A stretch of 64,000 nucleotides of DNA from Rugamonas apoptosis (lineage in GTDB: Bacteria; Pseudomonadota; Gammaproteobacteria; Burkholderiales; Burkholderiaceae_D). The stretch covers positions 186,001 to 250,000 of the forward strand of contig NZ_JACEZU010000008.1 of NCBI RefSeq assembly GCF_014042355.1. The letters are read 5' to 3'. Position 1 is the stretch's first letter. Each line of letters starts with the position of its first letter. The position numbers and the translations under genes were made by a program. The notes beneath the pieces were generated by a model, which worked only from the letters and a program-made list of their open reading frames with translations, did not search any database and was not told the origin of the DNA. Shown one piece after another: positions 9,733-18,528 of the stretch.

Positions 9733-10323
9733 TTACGGCCCCATCATCACAACAGCCTGGGTGACCACATTGCCGCCCCGTGGGCCGGAGATGCGCGCCG
9801 TGACCACGTAATGCAGTTGCGGCTGGCCCTGGTAACTGGGCGCGTTCGACGCCAGGCTGGAGCCCACCGGGGTGGGCGCGGCCACGTCGGACTTGGCGGC
9901 GCTGAGCATGCAGTTGTTCTTGGGCGGACCGACGTCGTTGTACAGACCAGCGAAATCGCACATGCGGTGAATCACGTACTGGACCTGGTTGCCGGCCGTG
10001 TCGGCGATGGTGACGGAACCGGCCCAGAACTGGGGCGAACTGACGGTCCAGGCCCCGTTCAGGGTGGCCACATAGCCCTGGGCGGGCACGTTGTTGTTGA
10101 GCACCGCCTTGCTGGGCAAGCCCTTGAGCCAGGCGAAGGCCGTGTGCACGCCCAGGTCGGCCGCCTTGCTGAGCGAGGAATCATAGGCCAGGTTGGCCGT
10201 CGTGAGGGTGGTCGAGGTGCTCGACTTGAGCAGGTAGATGCTGCTGACCAGCATCACGGTCAGCATGATCAGCATCACCGGCAAGGCGACGCCAGCCTGG
10301 CGGCGGGAGCGTGGCAGCGACAT
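9733..10323 (-). CDS. pilX: type IV pilus minor pilin PilX
   Basis: 196-residue minor pilin that primes pilus assembly and helps present PilY1. The prepilin-like start RRQAGVALPVMLIMLTVML is followed by a hydrophobic helix, without the usual Glu at position 5, as is common for PilX. Of three nearby ATGs I chose 10323, because GGAGG lies 5 bases ahead of it. This start overlaps the pilW stop (TGATG), so translation is probably coupled. Operon position between pilW and pilY1 supports the call. Confidence 0.85.
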   Translation of the reverse strand: MSLPRSRRQAGVALPVMLIMLTVMLVSSIYLLKSSTSTTLTTANLAYDSSLSKAADLGVHTAFAWLKGLPSKAVLNNNVPAQGYVATLNGAWTVSSPQFWAGSVTIADTAGNQVQYVIHRMCDFAGLYNDVGPPKNNCMLSAAKSDVAAPTPVGSSLASNAPSYQGQPQLHYVVTARISGPRGGNVVTQAVVMMGP

Positions 10324-11510
10324 CATGGCCTCCATTCCGCGTTACGCAACGATACGATGGTTTCGAACACCCGGTAGCGGTAGCACTTCCAGCTGATGGG
10401 GTCGCCCGCCACGGCCACATTGACGGCGATCGGCACAGCCGCCACGCCGGCCGGCGCCGCGCTGGTAAACACTTGCGGCTGCACCGTGGTGGCCGTGCAC
10501 TGGCCGTTGCTGCCCGGCTTTTCCGCGCTCTTGCTGCGCGCCACCACGGCGATGCGCACCGCCGCGATGCGCTGGAAGTCGCCGGCACCGCCATTGTCGG
10601 CGTCGTTGTCGGCGTTGATCATGATGCTGCTCCACTGTCCCACCTGGATGCCGTTCTTGTCGGGCGCCGGATCGTAGCTGGCCAACACGCGCGTGTCGAA
10701 GCCGTACTGGGCCTTGATGGACACCACGTTGTCGATCACCGACACGGCCTGCTGCGAGGCGCCGGCCAGGTCGGTGGCGCGCAGCAACAGGATGCCGTTG
10801 TTGACCGACCAGGTGTGGAAGGCCAGCCGGCTGCCCTGCCCCAGGTTGTAGATGCGGGCCTGGCCGGGCCCGAAATTGGCGCCCAGGCCCGCGGCCGTGT
10901 TGTAACGGTAAGCGGCGCTTGGCGAAAAGTCGATGGTGTCGTCATTGGGCGCGGCCAGGATGGAGGCCACCTGGGCCAGCGCGCACTTGCCGGCGCCGGC
11001 CGGTTCCGGCGCCACCAGCAGCACGTCGCCCGGGGTGAAGTTGTAGGGCGGGCGCGAGGTGGTGCGGATGCTGCTGCCGCCGGCGTAGGCGGCCGTGTTC
11101 TTCACCGAGCCCACGGCGGCCGCCGAATTGCCGGTGTAGAAGCTGATGCGATCCGGATTGGCGCCGCCATTCTCGATGATCACGGCCGACATGGGCGTGA
11201 TGTTGGCGCCGTTGCGGGGCACCGGCGCCAGCGTGTAGCCGTTGGCGTCGGTAAACACGGTATCGCAGCCGGCCACCAGGGTGTCGTTCAAGCCCCAGCC
11301 GGCCTGGGAGGCGTCGTTTTGCATGGAAAACAGCGCCAACATGCCGTTCTGCATGGCGTCCGAACCGCCCAGCGAGGCGTTGCGGTTGATCTCGGCGTTG
11401 GTAATCAGGCGCGTGGCGAACAGCAGCGCCAGCATGCCCACCACCACGCTGACCATCAGTTCAACCAGCGAGAAGCCGCCGCGCCGGTATAAGGAGAGAG
11501 AGTTCGTCAT
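10323..11510 (-). CDS. pilW: type IV pilus minor pilin PilW
   Basis: 395-residue minor pilin. The N-terminus RRGGFSLVELMVSVVVG is a class III signal: PilD would cut after Gly and methylate Phe, with Glu at +5. The protein is large for a pilin, as PilW usually is, and has a long Gly/Ala-rich globular part. The open frame extends well upstream of 11510, but the prepilin motif fixes this start, one base after the pilV stop codon. Confidence 0.88.
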   Translation of the reverse strand: MTNSLSLYRRGGFSLVELMVSVVVGMLALLFATRLITNAEINRNASLGGSDAMQNGMLALFSMQNDASQAGWGLNDTLVAGCDTVFTDANGYTLAPVPRNGANITPMSAVIIENGGANPDRISFYTGNSAAAVGSVKNTAAYAGGSSIRTTSRPPYNFTPGDVLLVAPEPAGAGKCALAQVASILAAPNDDTIDFSPSAAYRYNTAAGLGANFGPGQARIYNLGQGSRLAFHTWSVNNGILLLRATDLAGASQQAVSVIDNVVSIKAQYGFDTRVLASYDPAPDKNGIQVGQWSSIMINADNDADNGGAGDFQRIAAVRIAVVARSKSAEKPGSNGQCTATTVQPQVFTSAAPAGVAAVPIAVNVAVAGDPISWKCYRYRVFETIVSLRNAEWRP

Positions 11511-11511
11511 A

Positions 11512-11934
11512 TCAGAAACCGATGTAGGAAGTGACGCGGTGTACATTTTCGTCGGCGCCATTCTTGCGTTTCCAGCGAATGGCGATGTCGACCTGGTAGC
11601 GCCGGTTCTGGCCCACCACGGCCACCGTGATCTTGGCGCCCGGAATAAAGGTCTGGGTTTCCGCCACCCACGGCGCCAGCGCCGTGCTGGGCGCGGCCAC
11701 GCCATCGAACACATAGCTGCCGGCGGCCACGTTGGGCAAGTCCGCGTTCATCACGCCCAGCAGTTTTTCCGTGGCCATGGTGGCCTCGGCCCGCATGCTG
11801 GCGTCGGACAGGGCCGAATAGGCGCGCGCCTGCAAGCCTATGGTGCCCAGCAAGCCTATGCCCAGCAACAGTACGGCCAGCATCACTTCCAGCAGGGCCA
11901 CGCCGGCCTGGCGGCGCAAGGGGATGGTCTTCAT
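11512..11934 (-). CDS. pilV: type IV pilus minor pilin PilV
   Basis: 140-residue minor pilin with prepilin motif RRQAGVALLEVMLAVLLLG (cut after Gly, Glu at +5). The chosen ATG at 11934 overlaps the fimT stop codon by 4 bp. The middle AYSALSDASMRAEATMATE matches the usual PilV helix region. It acts in the inner membrane priming complex with the other minor pilins of this operon. Confidence 0.87.
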   Translation of the reverse strand: MKTIPLRRQAGVALLEVMLAVLLLGIGLLGTIGLQARAYSALSDASMRAEATMATEKLLGVMNADLPNVAAGSYVFDGVAAPSTALAPWVAETQTFIPGAKITVAVVGQNRRYQVDIAIRWKRKNGADENVHRVTSYIGF

Positions 11935-12551
11935 GGTGGGCACCCCCGCGAATCGCCGGCCGCCACAGTGGGGTCGCACTTGCTGGCCATGCCGGCCAGC
12001 GTGACGACCACCGCCACGGTGGGGACGGCCTTGACATACACCGGGTCGGGGTCGAGCCGGATGCGCGTCAGGTTCAGCGCGTAGCTGGTGTCGACCCAGC
12101 CCAGCGCCGTGTAATAGACTTTCGAGGCGCCGTCGGGCGCATAGCTCGGCGTCAGCACGTCGGTGGACGGCAGGCTGTCGGCCGCGCGGAACACGGATTT
12201 GTAGCCGTTGGCCCCTTCCGGATCGTTGGCGGCCGGGGCCGCCGTAGTGGACCAGCCACCGGCGCCGTCATTGCAAGGCAGGCCGGGCTGGGGGAAGCAG
12301 ATGTCCACCTGCCAGTCCATCTGGCCGCTGTTGGCGTTGGCGGTCAGCACGATGCGGCTGGCCGCGTTGTGGCTCACGGCCTGGCGCCGCGCCATGCTGA
12401 AGCCTTCCAGGTAAAACTCGTTGGCCGAGCGCACCTTGCTGGTGAGCACCCAGGTGCTCATGGCCGGGATGCCGACCGCCAGCATCACGGCGAACACCGT
12501 GAGCGTGATCAGCACCTCGAGCAGCGTGAAGCCCTTGTTTAATTGGAACAT
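11931..12551 (-). CDS. fimT: GspH/FimT family pseudopilin
   Basis: 206-residue pilin-like protein with KGFTLLEVLITLTVFAVML at the N-terminus and the GspH/FimT pattern RSANEFYLEGFSMARRQAV behind it. FimT proteins are minor pilins that in some species bind DNA during transformation; whether this one does is open. The start ATG lies 13 bp inside the end of pilE and is preceded by GGGTGGATC. It has several Cys residues (ICFPQPGLPC, ASKCDP) that may form disulfides. Confidence 0.85.
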   Translation of the reverse strand: MFQLNKGFTLLEVLITLTVFAVMLAVGIPAMSTWVLTSKVRSANEFYLEGFSMARRQAVSHNAASRIVLTANANSGQMDWQVDICFPQPGLPCNDGAGGWSTTAAPAANDPEGANGYKSVFRAADSLPSTDVLTPSYAPDGASKVYYTALGWVDTSYALNLTRIRLDPDPVYVKAVPTVAVVVTLAGMASKCDPTVAAGDSRGCPP

Positions 12552-12964
12552 GATCCACCCTTGTGATCGACCCAGCAGGTGCCGTTGGTGCCCCAGCCGG
12601 CCGGGCTGGCTGTGGTGGCGCGGGTGCCGTTCTGGTCTATGGTGTAGACGAAGCCGGCCATCTTGCCGATGCCGGTCGCCGTCAAGGTGTAGGCCGAGGC
12701 GGAAGCGCCGCTCAGCGCATAGGTGAAGTTGGCGGTGGCGGCCGGAAAATTGACGACCGTGTCGAAGCCCACGTAGGTGCGGCCGTTGGACCAGAACTGT
12801 TCGGCTGCCGGCTGCGCCGCGCCCAGGGCCGAGAACGCTTCCGTCAAGCGGCCGCGGATCACGTAGTCGTTATAGGCAGGCATGGCGACCGCCATCAAAA
12901 TACCGACGATCACCACCGTGACGAGGACTTCGATCAGGGTAAAACCGTTCTTGATGCGTTTCAT
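12539..12964 (-). CDS. pilE: PilE-like minor pilin, first gene of the operon
   Basis: 141-residue type IV pilin with prepilin motif KNGFTLIEVLVTVVIVGIL and the family signature AYNDYVIRGRLTEAF after the helix. A C-terminal cysteine pair (GTCWVDHKGGSC) would close the D-region loop. It resembles the PilE minor pilin that opens or closes such operons rather than the major pilin PilA, since it stands with fimT-V-W-X-Y1. The start at 12964 has GGGAGCG in front. An 8-bp inverted repeat lies 83-102 bp upstream. Confidence 0.85.
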   Translation of the reverse strand: MKRIKNGFTLIEVLVTVVIVGILMAVAMPAYNDYVIRGRLTEAFSALGAAQPAAEQFWSNGRTYVGFDTVVNFPAATANFTYALSGASASAYTLTATGIGKMAGFVYTIDQNGTRATTASPAGWGTNGTCWVDHKGGSCSN

Positions 12965-13046
12965 GTGCCGCGCTCCCGAGGATAGTGCTGGCCGGCCCAT
13001 TGCCGGCAAACCACTGTGCTTGCGAGTATGGTAGCGCGCCAAGCTT

Positions 13047-13066
13047 GCATTTCCCTGAGGAAATGC
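13047..13066. promoter_or_regulatory. inverted repeat upstream of pilE, possible operator
   Basis: Perfect 8-bp inverted repeat GCATTTCC-CTGA-GGAAATGC centred 92 bp before the pilE start codon, in the only intergenic space that can hold the operon promoter. No T-run follows, so a terminator is unlikely. The TTTCC-N4-GGAA core recurs before the flagellin gene (40866-40880). Confidence 0.45.
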
Positions 13067-13166
13067 TGACAAATTCCTGACAGCGGCGTCCGCGGTGAAA
13101 TTGTTGCCGTTTGGCGCAGGCAGGCTGACCACCCGCGCCAGGCGCGCGCGGGGAAGCGATACCGGA

Positions 13167-14546
13167 TCAGGCGGGGAAACGCACCTCGAAGCGGGCGCCC
13201 CTGCCCTGGGCGCCGGCATCGAGCGTGATGCTGGCGCCGTGGGCCAGCGCGATGTCGCGCACGATGGCCAGGCCCAGGCCGCTGCCATGGGTCTTGTCGT
13301 CCAGCCGCACGTAGCGGCTGAATACCTGGTCGCGCTTGGCCGGCGCGATGCCGGGGCCGGAATCCTCCACCGCCAGCATGCCGCCGCCATCGAGCGGCCG
13401 GCAACTGACGGTGACCGTGCCTTGCGCAGGCGTGTAGCGGACCGCGTTGTCGATCAGATTATCGATCAGGTCGCGCAACAGGAAACGGTCGCCCTGCACG
13501 GTGGTAGGCGCCAGGTCGAAGCCCAGGTCGATGTGCTTGAGCGCCGCCTGCTCGACGAAGTGCTGGATCGCGTCTTCCACCAGGCTGGCCAGCGCCACCG
13601 GCTCCAGCCGGGTCTTCTCGAAGTGGCTCGGTTCGGCGCGCGCCAGCGCCAGCAACTGGTTGGTCTGCCGTATCATGCGTTCGGTCGAGGACAGCATCAG
13701 CCGCACCGACTGGGCCGTGTCCGGCGCGCTGTGGCGCTGGGCCAGCCATTCCAGCTGGGTCTTGAGGCCGGCCAGCGGGGTGCGCAGCTGGTGCGCCACA
13801 TTGGCCAGGAAATCGTGCTGGGCCCGCGCGCCGTCGCTGACCCGGTCCAGCAAGCCATTGAAGGCCAGCACCACCGGCCCCAGTTCGAACGGCACCCGTT
13901 CGGCGACAATGGGCGACAGGTCATCGCCGGCGCGCGCGTTGAGGTCGGCCCGCATGCGGTTCAGCGGCGCCAGGCCATTGGTGACGGAAAACCAGATCAG
14001 GCCCACCGAGGCCAGCGTGAACGCGGCCTCCAGCAACAGCAGCACGCGCACGATGGCGGCCCGGACCTGGCCGCGCTTGCGCAGCGTCTTGGCGACCGTG
14101 ATCACGGGGCCGCCGGAAGCTGGCCGCAGGGCCACGGCCCGCACGGCTTCACCGCGCATCAACGTATCGTACGCGGGCAACGCGCCTTTGCCGCCGCCGC
14201 CCACATGCGCGGCCGGCGGCGCGGGGAAATCGGCATCGCCGGCCAATAGTGCGGCGGCGCCGGCGTTCGTGCCGCTGCCCACGCCATCGCGCACGGCGAA
14301 AAACACGGCGTCCGTCTGGTCGTTGCGCAGCACCTGTTCGGCCTGGCGCGGCAAGTCGATTTGCCAATGGCCGTCGCGTTCAGCCAGGCGCGCGCCCAAG
14401 GCGCCGGCCGCGTCCGACAACGCCTGGTCGAAAGCGATCTGGGCCGGCATCCACGCCAGCAGATAGGTGAGCGCGCCGCCGGCCAGGTTGAGCAGCAGGA
14501 TAGGCCCGATCAGCCAGCGCAGCAGGCGCAGGCGGATGCTAGGCAT
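13167..14546 (-). CDS. two-component sensor histidine kinase (OmpR-partner type)
   Basis: 459-residue membrane kinase. Two transmembrane helices (residues about 14-34 and 158-180) enclose a roughly 120-residue periplasmic 2CSK_N-like sensor part. A HAMP-like linker follows, then the His box FLANVAHQLRTPL, the N box DNAVRYTP, the G1 box EDSGPGIAP and the G2 motif GSGLGLAIV. The start at 14546 (MPSIRLRLLRW) overlaps the regulator gene by 8 bp, so the pair is translated together. It resembles the TctE/QseC group; some members sense tricarboxylates, but the signal here is unknown. Confidence 0.9.
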   Translation of the reverse strand: MPSIRLRLLRWLIGPILLLNLAGGALTYLLAWMPAQIAFDQALSDAAGALGARLAERDGHWQIDLPRQAEQVLRNDQTDAVFFAVRDGVGSGTNAGAAALLAGDADFPAPPAAHVGGGGKGALPAYDTLMRGEAVRAVALRPASGGPVITVAKTLRKRGQVRAAIVRVLLLLEAAFTLASVGLIWFSVTNGLAPLNRMRADLNARAGDDLSPIVAERVPFELGPVVLAFNGLLDRVSDGARAQHDFLANVAHQLRTPLAGLKTQLEWLAQRHSAPDTAQSVRLMLSSTERMIRQTNQLLALARAEPSHFEKTRLEPVALASLVEDAIQHFVEQAALKHIDLGFDLAPTTVQGDRFLLRDLIDNLIDNAVRYTPAQGTVTVSCRPLDGGGMLAVEDSGPGIAPAKRDQVFSRYVRLDDKTHGSGLGLAIVRDIALAHGASITLDAGAQGRGARFEVRFPA

Positions 14547-15219
14547 GGTTGGGCGCCGTCGCTTCCAGCATGTAGCCAAAGCCGCGGATGGTGCGGATGG
14601 AGATGCCGGCGTCGGCGATCTTCAGGCGCAGGCGCGAGATATAGACTTCCACCGCGTTCAAGGTCAGGTCGTCGCCCCAGGGCAGGATGGCGTCAATGAT
14701 CTGCTGCTTGGACACCACCCGCGCGCCATGTTGCAGCAGGTACTCCAGGACAGCCCATTCGCGCACCGACAACTCGATTACCCGTTCGCCGATGCGGGCC
14801 CGCTTGGCCGTGGTGTCGAGCGTGAGGTCGCCCAGCGCCAGCACGGTGGGCTTGGGCGCGTTGCGCCGCGCCAGCGCCCGCACCCGTGCCACCAGTTCGG
14901 CGGTGGCGAACGGTTTGACCAGGTAATCGTCGGCGCCCAGTTCCAGGCCCTGGACCCGGTCCTCGATGGCGTCGCGCGCCGTCAGCAGCAGCACAGGCAT
15001 GGTGCCGCCGCGCAGGCGCAGCCGGCGCACCACTTCGAATCCATCGATACCGGGCAGGCCGATGTCGAGCACCACCACGTCGGCCGCGTCGGCGCGCTGC
15101 AACAGCGTATCGGCCTGGTCGCCGTGGCGCACCACGTCCACCGCCATGCCGTGCCCGGCCAGCGCACGCGCCAGCCCATCGGCCAGCACGGCATCGTCTT
15201 CCACCACTAGTACGTGCAT
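14539..15219 (-). CDS. OmpR/PhoB-type response regulator
   Basis: 226 residues. An N-terminal receiver has the acidic pair in VVEDDAV, the phosphorylated Asp in VVVLDIGLPGIDG and the conserved Lys in DYLVKPFA. It is followed by a winged-helix DNA-binding domain (VELSVREWAVLEYLLQH, INAVEVYISRLRLKI). The start at 15219 (MHVLVVEDD) fits the family, though the frame is open further upstream. It is the cognate partner of the overlapping kinase gene and transcribed first. Confidence 0.92.
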   Translation of the reverse strand: MHVLVVEDDAVLADGLARALAGHGMAVDVVRHGDQADTLLQRADAADVVVLDIGLPGIDGFEVVRRLRLRGGTMPVLLLTARDAIEDRVQGLELGADDYLVKPFATAELVARVRALARRNAPKPTVLALGDLTLDTTAKRARIGERVIELSVREWAVLEYLLQHGARVVSKQQIIDAILPWGDDLTLNAVEVYISRLRLKIADAGISIRTIRGFGYMLEATAPNHA

Positions 15220-15434
15220 GCGTTCGCCAGGAATAAGAATAAGGTCAACAGGATGCGTTCGGCCGGCTGGGTTCGGCCAGGGCCAGCGTCCCTTGTTCGC
15301 ATTATGCGGCATTTGTTGCACAGACCCAAATCAAAACCCCTTGACGCGGTGCCGCATGAGGCAAATTCATCATGCTGTCATATTTGCCGTGCATTATTGC
15401 ATTACAGAAACACCAATTCTATTATGGAAAATAC

Positions 15435-17525
15435 ATGATCGCCCTTCTCCAGCCTGCCATCGCCCTGATGCAGCGCCTGCGCCTGCTGCCCAAATTCACC
15501 CTGATCTGCCTCGTGTTCCTGTTGCCGCTGCTGCTGGTGACGGCCATGCTGATGCAGGAACTGCACAAATCCATCGCCCGCACGGAACAGGAACAGCGCG
15601 GCGTGGCTTACATCGTGCAATTGCAGGAAATCACCCGGCTGACCCAGCAACTGCGGGCCCAGCAACACTTGCGCCACGCCAGTCCGGCCAACGCGGCGCC
15701 GGCGCCCCAGCGCGAGGCTATCGTCCAGCGCATGCGCCAGCTCGACACCTTCCAGGCCGACGCCGGCGCCGTGGCCGCCCTGCCGGAGTGGCAGGCGCTG
15801 AAAAAACGCTGGGAGGAACTGCTGCAACGCCAGGCCACGCTGGACGCGAAAGACAGCTTCGCCCTGCACAGCGCACTGGTGGCCGAGATGGCGCACCTGA
15901 CCACGCTGGTGGCCGACCGCGCCAACCTGAGCCTGGACCCGGAAGTGCAGACCTATTACCTGATCGCTTCCTTCCTCAAGACCTTCCCCGACATCGCCGA
16001 AGGCTTGTCCGTGATCGCCGGCCGCGGCGCCGCCTTCATCGACAGCGGCCTGCTGGAAGGCAACGAGGATCAGTTGCTCAACGCCACCGCCATGATCGCC
16101 CACCACGACCTGGAACGGGTGCCGGCCCAGTTCGACGCCGTGTTCCGCAACAATCCCCAGCTCAAGCCCGCACTGCAAGCGCAACTGGGCGCCGTGCCCG
16201 CCGCGCTGGCCTTCCTGGAGCGCGCTAAAAACGAGGTGACGAATTCCTACAACCAGACGTCGGGCAAGGAATTCAACGCGGCCGGCAACCAGGCCATCGA
16301 CGGCCTGTACGGCTTCTCGGCCGCCTCGGCCAAGGTGCTGGACCAGTTGCTGGCCGAGCGCATCGGGCGCGACCGGCTGCGCCGCAACCTGATGCTGGGC
16401 GCCGTGCTGGCCGTGGCCGCGCTGGCCGCATGGCTGTTCGCCGGCTTCTATATCTCCTTCTCGCGCGACATCGTGCACCTGCGCGGCGCCGTGCAAAGGG
16501 CGGCGGCCGGCGACTTGACCGAGCGCATCAGCTCGCGCGGCACGGATGAAATCGGCGGCCTGGTCAACGCGTTTGGCGGCATGACGGGCGCGCTGGCCAC
16601 GCTGGTGACGGAAATCCGCAGCGGCGCCGGCACCATCGCCGGTGCCACCGACGCGCTGGCCGAAGGCAACGCCAGCCTGTCGCACCACACCAGCAGCCAG
16701 AGCGAGGCGCTGGCCGACACGGTGGCCTCGATGCGCCAGCTGACCAGCACCGTGCAGCGCGGCGCGGCCCACGCCCAGCGCGGCCACGAACTGATCGTGT
16801 CGGCTTCCGAGCTGGCCCAGCGGGGCGGCCAGACCGTGGGCGCCGTGGTCGACACCATGGCCTCCATCCGCGGCAGCTCGAACCGGATCGTCGACATTAT
16901 CGGCGTCATCAACGGCATCGCGTTCCAGACCAATATCCTGGCCTTGAACGCGGCCGTGGAAGCGGCCCGCGCCGGCGAACAGGGCCGCGGTTTCGCCGTG
17001 GTGGCCGGCGAGGTGCGCAACCTGGCCCAGCGGTCGGCGGCGGCGGCGCTGGAAATCAAGCAGCTGATCGGCGACTCGGTGGCCCAGGTGGAAGCGGGCA
17101 GCGAACTGGTCAACGTGGCCGGCAGCACCATGGAGCAGGTGGTGCAGGCCGTGCGCGAGGCGGCCGCCGTGATCGAACAGATCAGCGCCGCCGAGGCCGG
17201 CCAGAGCGCCGATATCGCGCAAGTGGGCGCAGCGCTGACCCGCATCGACCAGATGACGGGCCAGAACGCGGCCCTGGTGCGGCAAGCCAGCGACGGCTCG
17301 GATCGCCTGCACGCGGAAACGGCCCAACTGGCGCAAGCCGTCAGCCGCTTCCGGCTGGAGCGGGCCGAGGATGCCCCCGCCATGGCAAGCCAGGCGGCCA
17401 TGGCGGCCACCGCGCCCGCGCCCGCCAGCGCCAGCGCGCTGCCCGCCGTGGCAGCGGCAGGCGCCTGGTCGGCCAACAAGCCGCGCCTGGCCCCGCGCCA
17501 AGGTGAGCGCCAGCGCCGCGCCTGA
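15435..17525 (+). CDS. methyl-accepting chemotaxis protein
   Basis: 696-residue chemoreceptor. A first transmembrane helix (about residues 23-42) is followed by a periplasmic sensor of about 290 residues, a second helix ([20 protein letters not shown]) and a HAMP domain. The cytoplasmic coiled coil has the hairpin tip [20 protein letters not shown] and [20 protein letters not shown]. The C-terminus is Ala/Pro-rich and has no CheR-docking pentapeptide. The start at 15435 follows a TGGAAAA element. About 90 bases before it are much richer in A+T than the neighbourhood, consistent with a promoter. No che genes are nearby, so it is an orphan receptor. Confidence 0.92.
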   Translation: MIALLQPAIALMQRLRLLPKFTLICLVFLLPLLLVTAMLMQELHKSIARTEQEQRGVAYIVQLQEITRLTQQLRAQQHLRHASPANAAPAPQREAIVQRMRQLDTFQADAGAVAALPEWQALKKRWEELLQRQATLDAKDSFALHSALVAEMAHLTTLVADRANLSLDPEVQTYYLIASFLKTFPDIAEGLSVIAGRGAAFIDSGLLEGNEDQLLNATAMIAHHDLERVPAQFDAVFRNNPQLKPALQAQLGAVPAALAFLERAKNEVTNSYNQTSGKEFNAAGNQAIDGLYGFSAASAKVLDQLLAERIGRDRLRRNLMLGAVLAVAALAAWLFAGFYISFSRDIVHLRGAVQRAAAGDLTERISSRGTDEIGGLVNAFGGMTGALATLVTEIRSGAGTIAGATDALAEGNASLSHHTSSQSEALADTVASMRQLTSTVQRGAAHAQRGHELIVSASELAQRGGQTVGAVVDTMASIRGSSNRIVDIIGVINGIAFQTNILALNAAVEAARAGEQGRGFAVVAGEVRNLAQRSAAAALEIKQLIGDSVAQVEAGSELVNVAGSTMEQVVQAVREAAAVIEQISAAEAGQSADIAQVGAALTRIDQMTGQNAALVRQASDGSDRLHAETAQLAQAVSRFRLERAEDAPAMASQAAMAATAPAPASASALPAVAAAGAWSANKPRLAPRQGERQRRA

Positions 17526-17718
17526 GGTCCATGGCAGGGCCGGGTCTGGCTCTACAGTAGGAATAGGCTGACAAAGCTGCATGTTGCAAGCCTACAGGGG
17601 GGCGGATAGTCCTCTTATGTTCGTTATCTAACTTAACGCTTACAGTGGGTCAATTACGCAAGGCACCGTATTCCGGGCCTTGCCCGCCACCTGGTTTTTA
17701 AGTCTGCGAGGAAGAAAA

Positions 17719-18528
17719 ATGAACAACACCCTACTTGTTGCCACCGACGAGGCGCCGCGCGCTCGTGGCGCCGCCGCCCGGTCACGAGAGCTCAAGCTGA
17801 TGCCACGGCCAGTTGTCAGCCATAGCGGCGCCCAGCAGAACGAATTGCTGGCCGCCCTCCCCCGCGAAGTGCTGGAATCGCTGTTCGAACACCTGGAACT
17901 GGTCCAACTGCCGTTCGGCAAGGAGCTCTTCACCTACGGAGCCACGCTCGACAATGTGTACTTCCCCACCACGGCCATCGTCTCGCTGCTGTACGTGATG
18001 GAAGATGGCGCCACCACGGAAATCGCCGTGGTCGGCCATGAAGGCGTGGCCGGCGTGTCGCTGTTTGCGGGCGAACGGGCCATGTGCAGCGCCGTGGTGC
18101 AAAGCGCCGGCTATGGCTACCGCCTCAAGGCCCAGCAACTGCGCGACGCCTTCAACCAGGGCGGCGCCCTGCCCCAACTGCTGATGCGCTACAACACGGC
18201 CCTGTTCGCGCAGATGGCGCAAAACGCGGTGGGCGGCCTGCACAGCTCGATCGAACAGAAACTGTGCCGCTGGCTGCTGGACCGCCTCGATCGTTCGCCA
18301 TCGAACGAATTGAAGGTGACGCAGGAAATGATTTCCATCATGCTCGGCGTGCGGCGTGAAAGCATCACGGCCGCCGCCGGCAAGTTGCAGGACGAAGGCA
18401 TGATCACCTATCGCCGCGGCAACATCACTGTGCTCGATCGTCCAGGTCTGGAACAGTACGCGGGTGAGTGCTACAAGGTGGCGAAGACGGAATATGACCG
18501 TCTGCTGATGGATGTGGCGCGCTGCTGA
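17719..18528 (+). CDS. Crp/Fnr family transcriptional regulator
   Basis: 269 residues, started at the ATG with GAGGAAG seven bases ahead. A roughly 35-residue basic N-terminal extension precedes a cyclic-nucleotide-binding-like beta-roll (VVGHEGVAGVSLFAGE). A dimerisation helix and a winged helix-turn-helix follow (VTQEMISIMLGVRRESITAAAGKL). It has no Fnr-type N-terminal cysteine cluster, so it is not an oxygen-sensing Fnr. This subgroup is common in betaproteobacteria and its ligand is mostly unknown. Its last 104 bp overlap the convergent kinase gene. Confidence 0.85.
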   Translation: MNNTLLVATDEAPRARGAAARSRELKLMPRPVVSHSGAQQNELLAALPREVLESLFEHLELVQLPFGKELFTYGATLDNVYFPTTAIVSLLYVMEDGATTEIAVVGHEGVAGVSLFAGERAMCSAVVQSAGYGYRLKAQQLRDAFNQGGALPQLLMRYNTALFAQMAQNAVGGLHSSIEQKLCRWLLDRLDRSPSNELKVTQEMISIMLGVRRESITAAAGKLQDEGMITYRRGNITVLDRPGLEQYAGECYKVAKTEYDRLLMDVARC